Source of the DNA: an uncultured Thalassolituus sp.
Lineage (GTDB): Bacteria; Pseudomonadota; Gammaproteobacteria; Pseudomonadales; Oceanobacteraceae
Direction: 5' to 3'
Length of the DNA stretch: 64,000 nt
Assembly: GCF_950066645.1 (NCBI RefSeq)
Contig: NZ_CATMFB010000014.1
Span: 53,717-117,716, forward strand
Shown here piece by piece: positions 52,299-61,412 of this stretch. The notes beneath the pieces are model-generated. The model saw only the letters and a program-made list of their open reading frames with translations. It was not told where the DNA came from and did no database searches. A program made the translations under genes and the position numbers. How positions within the stretch are numbered: position 1 is the first letter of the stretch; each line of letters starts with the position of its first letter.

Positions 52299-52772
52299 AT
52301 GAAAAAAATTCTTGCAGCAGCTGCTCTGGTATCTCTTTCCTCTATGTCATTCGCTGATTCCGGCCCTGCGGGTTGTGGTCTGGGTACGGCGGTTGTCTTC
52401 CCGGATGCAAACGAGTGGCACGAGCACGTACTGGCGGCAACCACTAACGGTACTTCCGGTAACCAGACCTTTGGTATGACTTCCGGCACACTGGGTTGTG
52501 AAGCTGCGAATGGTCCACTGAAACTGGCAAAAACCTTCATGAACGACAACATGGATCAGCTGGCCATTGACGCTGCTCGTGGTGAAGGTGAAACTCTGGC
52601 AGCTCTGTCAGAAGTGATGGGTATCGAAGCAGGCGATAAAGCTACCTTTAACGCAACTGTAAAGGCTAACTTCGACACTATGTTCTCATCTGAAGCGACT
52701 GCAGAAGATGCGTACGAGTCTCTGACTCAGGCGATGGCTGCTGACGCTTCTCTGCAGAAATACCTCGGCTGA
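52299..52772 (+). CDS. DUF3015 family periplasmic protein
   Basis: A 157-residue exported protein. MKKILAAAALVSLSSMSFA is a cleavable signal; the mature part starts DSGPAGCGLGTAVVF and contains TTNGTSGNQTFGMTSGTLGCEAANGP with two cysteines that may pair, then a helical region with EGETLAALSEVMGI. This is the DUF3015 layout. Function unknown in the family. The ATG at 52299 is set by AAGGA 8 bases upstream and the signal peptide. Codons are strongly biased (CTG, GGT, GCT), suggesting abundance. Divergent from xseA. A good terminator follows. Confidence 0.9.
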   Translation: MKKILAAAALVSLSSMSFADSGPAGCGLGTAVVFPDANEWHEHVLAATTNGTSGNQTFGMTSGTLGCEAANGPLKLAKTFMNDNMDQLAIDAARGEGETLAALSEVMGIEAGDKATFNATVKANFDTMFSSEATAEDAYESLTQAMAADASLQKYLG

Positions 52773-52796
52773 ACCTATAGCTGACGGTAGAATAAG

Positions 52797-52819
52797 AGCG
52801 CGCTCCGGCGCGCTTTTTT
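52797..52819 (+). terminator. intrinsic terminator of the DUF3015 gene
   Basis: AGCGCGC-tccg-GCGCGCT stem followed by a T-run, 25 bases after the stop. Confidence 0.88.
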
Positions 52820-52848
52820 ATTGGATATTCACCACGTAAGGACTGGGT

Positions 52849-54738
52849 GTGAAAAGGGTGTATGCATTCCTGGCGTTGATGGCTGTGCTGAGCGCGCCAT
52901 TGGCCAAAGGCTCAGACATAGCAGGTAAGAATGATATTCAGGCGCTCGCCGCGCATAAACAATGGCACCACCTTCTCCACGTCCGGTATCACCCTTACAC
53001 CTTCCGAACACTCAGTCAGAACGACAGCCCGGCGTTTTTTCTGTCGGCGCAGGGCAAGGTTGATCCAGCAGCCGAACTTCAGGCTGATCTGGAAGCATTC
53101 CTGCAGAATACGATGGCGCCTGACAGCTCTGCGCAGTGCCGCTTTCCTGCCCGTTATCATTGGTTGAAGCAGCAGTTACCTGACGCAGGTTTTATTGATC
53201 AGCCCTGTCCTGAGTTTGAGGAATGGCGTCAGGATCTGGCGGCACACCGCCTGACGCTGATTTTTCCGGCCTCGCACATTAATTCTCCCTCCTCGATGTA
53301 TGGGCATACTCTGGTGAGGCTCGACCGGAAAGACCCGGAGAGCAGCAAGCTGCTTGCCTACAGCGTTAATTTTGCGGCAGATGCGGACCCGGAAGATAAC
53401 GAACTCAAGTTCAGCTGGAAGGGCTTGACCGGCGGTTATCCCGGTACGGTGTCAGTCATGCCGTATTATGTGAAAACCAACGAATATCAGCACATGGAAT
53501 ACCGTGATGTCTGGGAATATCAACTGTCGTTTACGCAGGAAGAAGTTGATCAGTTTGTGCGTCATATCTGGGAGACCCGCGATACCCACTTTGATTATTT
53601 CTTTTTCGACGAGAACTGCTCATACCGCCTGATGGCATTGCTGGACGCGGCGTCTGAGCGTGCTGACCTGGCAGATCGTTTTGTGCGTAAAGCCGTGCCG
53701 GTAGATACCATCCGTGCCTTAAAAGACGAACAGTTTCTGTATCAGATCGATTTCCGGCCGTCGGCGGCCACGCTGATGGAAAACATGGCCGATCACGCTT
53801 CTGTTGAAGAGCAGGCAGCGGCGCATCTGCTGGTTGAAACGGATCTTCCTATTGACGACATCCTCAGCGGCATGACCGTCGGTGAACAGCGCCGGTCACT
53901 GGAGTTAGCGCAGGCTTATGCCCGTTATCTGTCGGTGAAGAAGAAACAGGCGAATCCCGTACTCCGGCAACGCACCATTGATATTCTCTCGACCCGCAGT
54001 CGCCTGCCGTCTGGTGCGGCATTTCCGGCGCCGGATAAGCCACCTGTGCGTGATGACGAAGGGCACGGCAGCAGTCGCCTGATGTTATCTGCGAACCGTA
54101 TTGATGGTTTATGGCGGGCTGACGCGCGTTGGCGTATCGCTTACCACGACATCATGGATGTGCCCTCTGGGTTTGTTCCCGGGGCTCAGATTCAGATGGG
54201 CGAGTTCGATCTGGGTTATCTTGAAGGCGAAGGTGTGCAGCTTAACTCGCTGACCGTTGTTGATGTACTCTCTCTGAGTCATATGACCGATTTTCAGTCG
54301 CCGGTCGCCTGGGGTGTCAGTGGCGGGCTTGATCGTTTTCAGGCTCCCGGAAGTGAGTTGTTCGGCTATCTCAATATAGGATTTGGCCGTGCCTGGCATA
54401 CCCGTGTGCCTGGCCCGGAAGACCGGCCAACGGGCGATGGCCGCCTGTTTGTGCTCGGCCAGGTAACGGCTCGTGCGGATAATCAGTTTCGCGATGGCTA
54501 TCAGCTGACGGCGGGGCCACGGGTTTGTTGGCTATGGCAGGGGGCACTGACTCAGGAGCTTATCAGCTTTACCTGGGAGCCATTGACTGCGGGCGACGAT
54601 CATACCCGGCGCGCCTTACTGATCGAAGAGGGCTTCACCGGAGCCAGTGATGATCAGCTGCGTCTGGGCTTTGAACGTGAGTGGCTGGGGTCGCAGGCAA
54701 CCAATCGCTGGCACCTCAGTTATGCCTGGTATTTCTGA
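52849..54738 (+). CDS. DUF4105 / Lnb-type periplasmic domain protein
   Basis: A 629-residue exported protein. Signal peptide (about 1-21), then the DUF4105/Lnb N-terminal domain: LTLIFPASHINSPSSMYGHTLVRLD (His about 152), YSVNFAADA, FTQEEVDQFVRHIWETRDTHFDYFFFDENCSYRLMALLDAA (Cys about 257). His and Cys in these blocks suggest a papain-like thiol site. The C-terminal half (about 400-629) is beta-rich and ends in SYAWYF with terminal Phe, resembling an outer-membrane barrel. Lnb-type proteins have been linked to lipoprotein N-acylation in other bacteria, but no such role is shown here. GTG start with AAGGA 6 bases upstream. The next lipoprotein hydrolase gene begins 1 base after its stop. Confidence 0.85.
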   Translation: MKRVYAFLALMAVLSAPLAKGSDIAGKNDIQALAAHKQWHHLLHVRYHPYTFRTLSQNDSPAFFLSAQGKVDPAAELQADLEAFLQNTMAPDSSAQCRFPARYHWLKQQLPDAGFIDQPCPEFEEWRQDLAAHRLTLIFPASHINSPSSMYGHTLVRLDRKDPESSKLLAYSVNFAADADPEDNELKFSWKGLTGGYPGTVSVMPYYVKTNEYQHMEYRDVWEYQLSFTQEEVDQFVRHIWETRDTHFDYFFFDENCSYRLMALLDAASERADLADRFVRKAVPVDTIRALKDEQFLYQIDFRPSAATLMENMADHASVEEQAAAHLLVETDLPIDDILSGMTVGEQRRSLELAQAYARYLSVKKKQANPVLRQRTIDILSTRSRLPSGAAFPAPDKPPVRDDEGHGSSRLMLSANRIDGLWRADARWRIAYHDIMDVPSGFVPGAQIQMGEFDLGYLEGEGVQLNSLTVVDVLSLSHMTDFQSPVAWGVSGGLDRFQAPGSELFGYLNIGFGRAWHTRVPGPEDRPTGDGRLFVLGQVTARADNQFRDGYQLTAGPRVCWLWQGALTQELISFTWEPLTAGDDHTRRALLIEEGFTGASDDQLRLGFEREWLGSQATNRWHLSYAWYF

Positions 54739-54739
54739 C

Positions 54740-55591
54740 ATGAGATTCATCCCTGACAAGATCATGATGCGGCTCGGGCTGGTTATCATCAGTATTCTGG
54801 CTCTGAGCAGCTGTGCCTCGCTCACCAGCCTGTATTTTTATCCTCAGAGCGTCTGGGTACAGACCCCGGACCGTTTTGGGGTGGCTTATGAGGATGTCTG
54901 GTTTGAAAGCCGCGACGGGACGCGGCTGCACGCCTGGCATCTGAAGCCTGAAACTCCGGACAGTACTCTGCCTGTGATTCTGTACCTGCATGGCAATGCC
55001 GAAAATATTTCAACGCATTCGCTGAGCATTCTGTGGATGACGGAACTTGGCTTTGATGTGCTGGCGCTTGATTACCGGGGCTATGGTGCGTCGGAAGGGC
55101 GAGCGCGTATGCCGGGGGTGCTGGAAGACGTAGAGGTTGCCGCTCTATGGTGGCGTGAACAGAATCCGGGGCGGACCCTGGCCGTGCTCGGCCAGTCGAT
55201 GGGCGCGGCGATGGCGGTAAATCTGGCGGCACAGCCCGATGCTGTCGATATGCTGGTGGCTGAATCCAGTTTTGCGGGGTTTCCGGATGTTGCCCGTGCT
55301 GCGCTCGGTAAGGCCGGTATTCTGGGGTGGCTGGTTTATCCGTTTACCTGGCTGGTACCGGATGACTGGGACCCACAAGCTCAGGCCGCGAAGGTCCGCG
55401 TGCCGGCGCTGCTGATGCACAGTCGGATGGATGATGTTATCCCTTATAAGCAGGGCCGGGAGGTCTACGAAGCTATGCCGCCTGGTGCCTGCTGGGCAGA
55501 GAGCAAAGGCCCGCATATCGGCAGTTTCCGCTACGGTGATATGCGAGAGCGCGTCGTTGAGTTTCTCCGTTCTGGGGCGTGTCCGGAATAA
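54740..55591 (+). CDS. alpha/beta hydrolase lipoprotein (BEM46/YfhR-like)
   Basis: A 283-residue hydrolase. The N-terminus has a lipobox LALSSC (Cys about 22) after a hydrophobic stretch, so it is probably a lipoprotein. The fold follows with LYLHGNAENISTH (oxyanion loop), LALDYRGYGASEG, nucleophile elbow GQSMGAAMA, acid in HSRMDDVIPY and His in GPHIGSF. This order matches the BEM46/YfhR alpha/beta-hydrolase group. Substrate unknown. The ATG at 54740 lies 1 base after the stop of the DUF4105 gene, indicating one operon. The frame upstream (54647) overlaps that gene and is not the start. Confidence 0.88.
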   Translation: MRFIPDKIMMRLGLVIISILALSSCASLTSLYFYPQSVWVQTPDRFGVAYEDVWFESRDGTRLHAWHLKPETPDSTLPVILYLHGNAENISTHSLSILWMTELGFDVLALDYRGYGASEGRARMPGVLEDVEVAALWWREQNPGRTLAVLGQSMGAAMAVNLAAQPDAVDMLVAESSFAGFPDVARAALGKAGILGWLVYPFTWLVPDDWDPQAQAAKVRVPALLMHSRMDDVIPYKQGREVYEAMPPGACWAESKGPHIGSFRYGDMRERVVEFLRSGACPE

Positions 55592-55604
55592 TCGTTCACT
55601 GACG

Positions 55605-55633
55605 TTTACCGGTCGGGGACCTTTCGCTATAAT
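55605..55633 (+). promoter_or_regulatory. sigma-70 promoter of guaB
   Basis: TATAAT (55628-55633) with TTTACC (55605-55610) at 17-base spacing, about 40 bases before the guaB ATG. GGAAGG provides the ribosome binding site. Confidence 0.7.
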
Positions 55634-55672
55634 GCCCCGCCTTTCCTTCAACCTCATTCTGGAAGGCTCTAT

Positions 55673-57157
55673 ATGTTGCGAATCGCTCAGGATGCACTCA
55701 CATTTGATGATGTGCTGTTGGTTCCCGGTTACTCCGAAGTTCTGCCAAATCAGGTATCACTCAAGACCCGTATCACCAAAGGTATTGAGCTGAATATCCC
55801 GCTGATTTCTGCTGCCATGGACACTGTGACCGAAGCCCGTCTGGCGATTGCCATCGCTCAGGAAGGCGGTCTGGGTATTGTTCACAAGAACCTGACCATC
55901 GAAGAGCAGGCAGCGGAAGTCCGCAAAGTTAAAAAGTACGAAAGTGGTGTGGTAAAAGATCCGATTACCGTTCCCAGCACCAGTACTATCCGTGAAATTC
56001 TTGAACTCACCATGCAGCACAACATCTCCGGTATGCCGGTGGTGGATGGCGATGAGCTGGTGGGTATCGTTACCAGCCGCGATGTGCGCTTTGAAAAGAA
56101 CCTGGATGCCCTGGTACCCAGCGTGATGACGCCAAAAGATCAGCTGGTCACTGTGAAAGAAGGCACCAGCCCTGAAGAAGTTCAGGATCTGCTGCATACC
56201 CACCGTATTGAAAAAGTTCTGGTACTGGATGACGCCGGTAAACTCGTGGGCCTGATGACAGTGAAAGACATTGAAAAAGCCCGTGCTTTCCCGAATGCGG
56301 CGAAAGACGAGCAGGGTCGTCTGCGTGTTGGTGCTGCTGTTGGTACCGGTGCAGGCACGGATGATCGTGTTGAAGCGCTGGTGAAAGCCGGTGTTGACGT
56401 GATTGTTGTCGATACCGCTCATGGCCACACATCAAATGCATCTGGCACTGGTGTGATTGACCGCGTGCGTTGGGTGAAGCAGAACTTCCCTCAGGTTCAG
56501 GTTATTGGTGGCAACATCGCAACGGCGGAAGCGGCGATTGCTCTTGCTGAAGCAGGTGCCGATGGCGTGAAAGTCGGTATCGGCCCAGGCTCTATCTGTA
56601 CCACCCGTATCGTTGCGGGTGTGGGTGTACCTCAGATTTCTGCGGTAGCGAATGTGGCGGCAGCTATGGCTGATTACGGAATTCCAGTCATCGCTGACGG
56701 CGGTATCCGCTTCTCTGGTGACATTTCCAAAGCTATTGTCGCTGGTGCAAGCGTTATCATGGTCGGCTCTATGCTGGCGGGTACGGATGAAGCTCCGGGC
56801 GAAGTCGAATTGTTCCAGGGCCGTGCGTACAAGTCTTACCGTGGCATGGGTTCTCTGGGCGCGATGGGTCAGACTCAGGGTTCTTCTGATCGCTACTTCC
56901 AGGACAAGCAGGCAGGTGTTGATAAGCTGGTGCCAGAAGGCATTGAAGGCCGTATCGCCGTCAAAGGCCCACTGACCAATATCGTCCATCAGCTGATGGG
57001 TGGTGTACGTGCCTCTATGGGTTACACCGGTTGTGCAACGATTGATGAAATGCGTACCAAGCCTGAATTTGTGCGCATTACAGCGGCGGGCATGAAAGAG
57101 TCTCACGTTCACGACGTGCAGATCACCAAAGAAGCCCCGAACTACCGTCTGGGCTAA
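55673..57157 (+). CDS. guaB: inosine-5'-monophosphate dehydrogenase
   Basis: A 494-residue enzyme that oxidises IMP to XMP with NAD, the committed step to GMP. N-terminal [18 protein letters not shown], then two CBS domains (about 95-205: [38 protein letters not shown]), NAD/IMP loops VDTAHGHT and [11 protein letters not shown], catalytic Cys about 309 in [11 protein letters not shown], and the flap [10 protein letters not shown] with DRYFQ. Length is as in E. coli (488) with no insertion. Its own promoter precedes it. guaA follows 81 bases downstream across a hairpin. Confidence 0.98.
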   Translation: MLRIAQDALTFDDVLLVPGYSEVLPNQVSLKTRITKGIELNIPLISAAMDTVTEARLAIAIAQEGGLGIVHKNLTIEEQAAEVRKVKKYESGVVKDPITVPSTSTIREILELTMQHNISGMPVVDGDELVGIVTSRDVRFEKNLDALVPSVMTPKDQLVTVKEGTSPEEVQDLLHTHRIEKVLVLDDAGKLVGLMTVKDIEKARAFPNAAKDEQGRLRVGAAVGTGAGTDDRVEALVKAGVDVIVVDTAHGHTSNASGTGVIDRVRWVKQNFPQVQVIGGNIATAEAAIALAEAGADGVKVGIGPGSICTTRIVAGVGVPQISAVANVAAAMADYGIPVIADGGIRFSGDISKAIVAGASVIMVGSMLAGTDEAPGEVELFQGRAYKSYRGMGSLGAMGQTQGSSDRYFQDKQAGVDKLVPEGIEGRIAVKGPLTNIVHQLMGGVRASMGYTGCATIDEMRTKPEFVRITAAGMKESHVHDVQITKEAPNYRLG

Positions 57158-57181
57158 GAGCCTCTGACGATATAAATAGGT

Positions 57182-57215
57182 GGGGATGATGAGAGTCATC
57201 CCCGCTTTTGTTTTT
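57182..57215 (+). terminator. guaB-guaA intercistronic hairpin, terminator or attenuator
   Basis: GGGGATGA-tgagag-TCATCCCC (57182-57203) followed by GCTTTTGTTTTT. It has the form of an intrinsic terminator inside a classical operon, so it probably lowers rather than abolishes guaA read-through. Confidence 0.75.
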
Positions 57216-57238
57216 AAATCTTTTATCTGGAAAGCCCA

Positions 57239-58816
57239 ATGTCACAAGACATCCACGCTCAACGTATTCTGATTCTGGATTTCGGTTCACAGTACACTCA
57301 GCTGATCGCACGTCGTGTCCGCGAAATCGGTGTCTTCTCTGAAATCCGTGCCTGGGACATGGACGAAGCGGAAATCCGTGAATACAACCCGACCGGTATC
57401 ATTCTGGCGGGTGGTCCGGAGTCTGTGACTGAAGCGGGTTCACCGCGCGCACCGCAGGTGGTATTCGAACTGGGGCTGCCAGTACTGGGCATCTGCTACG
57501 GTATGCAGACCATGGCGGAGCAGCTGGGCGGTAAGGTAGAAGGTTCTAACATCCGTGAATTTGGCTATGCCCAGATTCAGGTTGAAGCAGATACAGCTCT
57601 GCTGAAAGACATCAAGGATCACGTCAGCGAAGACGGCAAGAGCCTGCTTGACGTATGGATGAGCCACGGCGATAAAGTCGCGAAAATGCCAGAAGGTTTC
57701 GGCCTGATGGCGTCGACGCCAAGCTGCCCGATTGCTGGCATGTACAACGCTGAGAAGAACTTCTTCGGCGTACAGTTCCACCCGGAAGTGACTCACACCC
57801 TGCAGGGTAAGCGTTTGCTGGAACACTTCGTGATGGACATCTGCGGCTGTGAAGCGCTGTGGACGCCAGCGAAGATCATCGAAGATCAGATCGAAAAAGT
57901 ACGCGCTCAGGTCGGTGACCAGAAAGTACTGCTGGGTCTGTCTGGTGGTGTGGATTCGTCTGTTGTCGCAGCACTGCTGCACAAAGCCATCGGCGACCAG
58001 CTGACTTGCGTATTCGTAGACAACGGCTTGCTGCGTAAGAACGAAGGCGACGCAGTAATGGACATGTTCGCCAAGAACATGGGCGTTAAAGTGATCCGTG
58101 CTGACGCTGAAGATCTCTTCCTCGGTAAGCTTGAAGGTGTGTCTGACCCAGAGCAGAAGCGTAAGATCATTGGTAACACCTTTATTGAAGTGTTCGACGA
58201 AGAAGCAGGCAAGCTGAAAGACGTTAACTTCCTGGCTCAGGGCACTATCTACCCGGACGTGATCGAGTCTGCTGCCGCGAAAACCGGTAAGGCACACGTG
58301 ATTAAGTCGCACCACAACGTGGGCGGCCTGCCAGAAGACATGAAGATGGATCTGGTAGAACCACTGCGTGAACTGTTTAAAGACGAAGTACGTAAGATCG
58401 GTCTGGAACTGGGCCTGCCTTACGACATGGTTTACCGTCATCCATTCCCGGGTCCGGGTCTGGGCGTGCGTATCCTCGGTGAAGTGAAGAAAGAATACGC
58501 TGATGTACTGCGTGAAGCGGATGCCATCTTCATCGAAGAACTGCACAACTTCGACTGGTACCACAAAACTTCTCAGGCATTCGTGGTCTTCCTGCCGGTT
58601 AAATCGGTGGGTGTCGTAGGTGACCAGCGTCGTTACGAGTGGGTAGTTTCACTGCGCGCAGTAGAAACCATCGACTTTATGACCGCTCGTTGGGCGCACC
58701 TGCCATACGAACTGCTGGAGAAAGTCTCGAACCGTATCATCAACGAGATCGAACACATCTCCCGCGTGGCTTACGACGTATCAAGTAAGCCGCCAGCGAC
58801 CATTGAGTGGGAATAA
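57239..58816 (+). CDS. guaA: GMP synthase (glutamine-hydrolysing)
   Basis: A 525-residue amidotransferase that converts XMP to GMP using glutamine and ATP. Class I glutaminase domain: Cys86 in LGICYGMQ, His/Glu in QFHPEVTHT. The ATP pyrophosphatase domain starts with the PP-loop [16 protein letters not shown] (about 232), then the C-terminal dimerisation domain with [16 protein letters not shown] and ends KPPATIEWE, the universal C-terminus. Length equals E. coli GuaA (525). Codons are strongly biased. It forms the guaBA operon with guaB. Confidence 0.98.
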   Translation: MSQDIHAQRILILDFGSQYTQLIARRVREIGVFSEIRAWDMDEAEIREYNPTGIILAGGPESVTEAGSPRAPQVVFELGLPVLGICYGMQTMAEQLGGKVEGSNIREFGYAQIQVEADTALLKDIKDHVSEDGKSLLDVWMSHGDKVAKMPEGFGLMASTPSCPIAGMYNAEKNFFGVQFHPEVTHTLQGKRLLEHFVMDICGCEALWTPAKIIEDQIEKVRAQVGDQKVLLGLSGGVDSSVVAALLHKAIGDQLTCVFVDNGLLRKNEGDAVMDMFAKNMGVKVIRADAEDLFLGKLEGVSDPEQKRKIIGNTFIEVFDEEAGKLKDVNFLAQGTIYPDVIESAAAKTGKAHVIKSHHNVGGLPEDMKMDLVEPLRELFKDEVRKIGLELGLPYDMVYRHPFPGPGLGVRILGEVKKEYADVLREADAIFIEELHNFDWYHKTSQAFVVFLPVKSVGVVGDQRRYEWVVSLRAVETIDFMTARWAHLPYELLEKVSNRIINEIEHISRVAYDVSSKPPATIEWE

Positions 58817-58874
58817 TCTCAGTAGTTCCTGTCGGTAACCTGTAAAATCAAATACCGACACTGAGTACGCTCAA

Positions 58875-58908
58875 AGCCGTTTCGCTGGTTTCGCGAAGCG
58901 GCTTTTTT
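58875..58908 (+). terminator. intrinsic terminator of guaBA
   Basis: AGCCGTTTCGC (58875-58885) pairs with GCGAAGCGGCT (one G-U), followed by six T. Between 58909 and 59119 I see only AT-rich non-coding sequence. Confidence 0.88.
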
Positions 58909-59119
58909 ATTTCACATGTTTTTCAGAGTAGCTCATGCTCAAGAGGGTGAGACAGCCCTATGCTGTGACGTATTCAGCTCTGGTCTAATTCTTTTGTTTG
59001 AAGGCTTTGCTTCCCTGATAACGACAGACTGACTTCTGGCATTTGTTTGAGGTCCCGTCCTTGGTTATGATCGCACGCACTGGTTAACGCGCTTCTCTTA
59101 TTCTTGTTAACTTTATAGT

Positions 59120-59980
59120 ATGCTTGATGAAGTTGATCTATGGATGTTTGAGATGAAATCTTACGAAGAGCTGGAAGCGGAAGTAAACACATTAAACGAC
59201 TCAATCTCTGATTCTCCTTACTTGAACAATCTCGATTTATTAAAGCTAAGAGACTTCTGTGAGCAAGCCGATCCATTTCGTTATGTCTGCATTGATGGTA
59301 TGTGGAAGGATGAGTTTCTTGAGCAGGTTATGAAAGAAGTTGCTGAAAACCAGTCCTGGGCAGGAGAAAAGCAGTTTTATGGGTCTCGAGAGAAGCGTTG
59401 GCAAGCTGATTGGAACAAGTTTCCGGAGCATGTGCATAGTTTGCTGTCGTATCTTAATCAGCCACTTGTTCTGAAAATTATAGAATTCATTACTCAAGAG
59501 AAATTCTTAGTTTCTGATCCTTATCTGGAAGGTGGTGGTATTCATTCAACAGGTAATGATGGGTTTCTAAAACTACATGCAGATTTTAATTGGAATGAGA
59601 AGCTCCAGCTATATCGAAGAATTAATATATTAGTTTATTTAAATAAAGACTGGAAAAAAGAATACGGGGGGCAGATTGAGTTGGCAGGAAAGGATTCTTC
59701 AGGAGAGTTTATATCTCAGGTCGCTTTAGAACCTATTTTTAACAGAACACTGATTTTTGTGACTGATGATAAGTCTTTTCATGGGCAGCCGAATCCTGTT
59801 AATCACCCTGATAAGAAACGAAGAAACTCCATAGCTGCGTACTATTATACTGCTGCTAAGCCAGACGACTCTTCAGATACTAAGCGTATTGGTACGAATT
59901 ATGTAGGTGAGGATGGAAAATCGTTACAACCCTCGTTGTCGAAAAGAATATTGGCTCGGCTTGGAAGGGTTCTGAAGTGA
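59120..59980 (+). CDS. 2OG-Fe(II) oxygenase family protein
   Basis: A 286-residue (or 275 from the ATG at 59153, MKSYEELE) cytoplasmic protein. The C-terminal two-thirds is a prolyl-hydroxylase-like double-stranded beta-helix: FLKLHADFNWNEKLQLYRRINILVYLNKDW with the HxD pair of the iron site. GGQIELAG, FVTDDKSFHGQPNPV (distal His) and RRNSIAAYYYT (Arg for 2-oxoglutarate) follow. All iron/cosubstrate residues are present, so it is probably active; the substrate (protein, sugar or small molecule) is unknown. AT-rich codons differ from guaA just upstream, suggesting acquisition by transfer. Start is ambiguous; no strong ribosome binding site. Confidence 0.82.
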   Translation: MLDEVDLWMFEMKSYEELEAEVNTLNDSISDSPYLNNLDLLKLRDFCEQADPFRYVCIDGMWKDEFLEQVMKEVAENQSWAGEKQFYGSREKRWQADWNKFPEHVHSLLSYLNQPLVLKIIEFITQEKFLVSDPYLEGGGIHSTGNDGFLKLHADFNWNEKLQLYRRINILVYLNKDWKKEYGGQIELAGKDSSGEFISQVALEPIFNRTLIFVTDDKSFHGQPNPVNHPDKKRRNSIAAYYYTAAKPDDSSDTKRIGTNYVGEDGKSLQPSLSKRILARLGRVLK

Positions 59981-60066
59981 TTTCTCATTTGGTGGACATC
60001 AAATGAGAATATTCTGTTCAGGGGAGATTCGATGATTTTTCACAGCTGAATGATATAGGATGCGTG

Positions 60067-60091
60067 AAAGCCACCTTCGGGTGGCTTTTTT
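60067..60091 (+). terminator. intrinsic terminator after the oxygenase gene
   Basis: GCCACC-ttcg-GGTGGC followed by six T and preceded by AAA, 87 bases after the stop. Confidence 0.88.
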
Positions 60092-60191
60092 GTACCGAAA
60101 GTCGGGTGTAATGGCCGTGAAGCGGGCTCATTAGGGCAAAGTGCCGGGCGTAGTGCTATTCTCAATTATTATATTCCTTCGGAGTCATGCT

Positions 60192-61409
60192 ATGCGTCGG
60201 GTGTTCTGGATGCTGGCGGCGTGGGTGTTTGCGGCGTCTGCTTATTCGCAGCCTTCAGATGTTACTGAATCTCTAAAGCTTCAGGGAGAGGTCTCGGGGG
60301 CGGCAGAGCGTGTACTGCAGTGCGTTGCCGGTCGTATGGTTGAGGTTTTACCTGTTTCTCTGACGTCCGCCGGACAAGGTATTGCAGATATTAAAGCAGG
60401 GCACATTGATGGCCTGATCAGTACTGGAGAAGGCGACGAGCTGGATACCTACACAACTGCTTCGGCGCCTTTTGTTCTGGAAGAGTGGTATTGGTACTTT
60501 TCTGGCCGGTCAGTAGAGGGGGGCTTCGAGCCCTCCGGGCACAAGTTGGGAGCGGTAAAGAAGAGCGCGCAGTATTACTGGCTTGAAGCACAGGGGCTGC
60601 GAGTCTCTGATGTTGCTGAAAGTAGCGCGGATTTGCTTCAGCTTCTGGTGGAAGGCCGGGTAGACGCGGTGCTGATGGATGAAAAACTCTTCAGTGATCT
60701 GAACACTGACCTGTCTGAAGCGCAGAGCGCAGTGATTGGGGGGCTGGCCAGGGAGTTCGAACGTTATGCTCCCGTACGTGTTCAGTTTGCGGATCATTTC
60801 CTGTCGGGGCACCCGGCATTTCTTGCTGATTTCAACCGTGTCATTGAGTTCTGCACTCAGGATGCCATCAGGCTGTCTAATGCTCAGCGCCAGCAGGTAA
60901 TGTCTATCTATGAGTTCAGTATCCGCCGCCTGACCGGGCACCCTGAGGTGATCCGTATTCTTGAGTGGCAGAATCGCGAACGCGTGAACATCACCCACGC
61001 CGAAATCGACCAGTTAGACAGCCAGTGGCGGGAAGAGCTGAACAAGGACATCCGGCCAATGATTAATGCTGAACTGAGTCGCGAAATCTCACGTTTTCTG
61101 CGTCAGATTCAGGATGACAGTGAAGGCTTGTTTACTGAGATTTTTCTTGTTGGAAAGCGTGGACTGAATGCAGGCCAGAGTAACGTAACCAGCGACTTTT
61201 ATCAGGGAGATGAAGAGCCCTATCAGCAGACTCTGGGATCTGATGGTCGCGACGTATACATCGGGCCGATCAGCTACGATGCCTCTTCGGAAGGTTTTCA
61301 GGTCAAACTCTCAGCCCGGGTGCTCAACGGCCACGGCGAGCCGATTGGCATGATGATGTTTGGTATCGATGCTGAGCGGGCATTTCAACCCGCTGATAAT
61401 CAGCGCTGA
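60192..61409 (+). CDS. periplasmic solute-binding domain fused to a Cache-like sensor domain
   Basis: A 405-residue exported protein. Signal peptide MRRVFWMLAAWVFAASAYS, then a type II periplasmic binding fold of the PBPb class (VLQCVAGRMVEVLPVSLTSAGQGIADIKAGHIDGLIST, later LLVEGRVDAVLMDEKLFSD). A helical linker leads to a C-terminal domain FTEIFLVGKRGLNAGQSNVTSDFYQGDEEPYQQTL...YIGPISYD, the pattern of PDC/Cache ligand-binding domains. No transmembrane helix or output domain follows, so it is a free periplasmic two-domain sensor. Start 60192 has GGAG 7 bases upstream. No kinase, cyclase or receptor gene is next to it. Confidence 0.8.
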   Translation: MRRVFWMLAAWVFAASAYSQPSDVTESLKLQGEVSGAAERVLQCVAGRMVEVLPVSLTSAGQGIADIKAGHIDGLISTGEGDELDTYTTASAPFVLEEWYWYFSGRSVEGGFEPSGHKLGAVKKSAQYYWLEAQGLRVSDVAESSADLLQLLVEGRVDAVLMDEKLFSDLNTDLSEAQSAVIGGLAREFERYAPVRVQFADHFLSGHPAFLADFNRVIEFCTQDAIRLSNAQRQQVMSIYEFSIRRLTGHPEVIRILEWQNRERVNITHAEIDQLDSQWREELNKDIRPMINAELSREISRFLRQIQDDSEGLFTEIFLVGKRGLNAGQSNVTSDFYQGDEEPYQQTLGSDGRDVYIGPISYDASSEGFQVKLSARVLNGHGEPIGMMMFGIDAERAFQPADNQR

Positions 61410-61412
61410 GCG

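Noticed and set aside
57440..58564. 374-codon open frame antisense to guaA
   Set aside because: Caused by the strongly biased codons of guaA; no ribosome binding site or recognisable protein.
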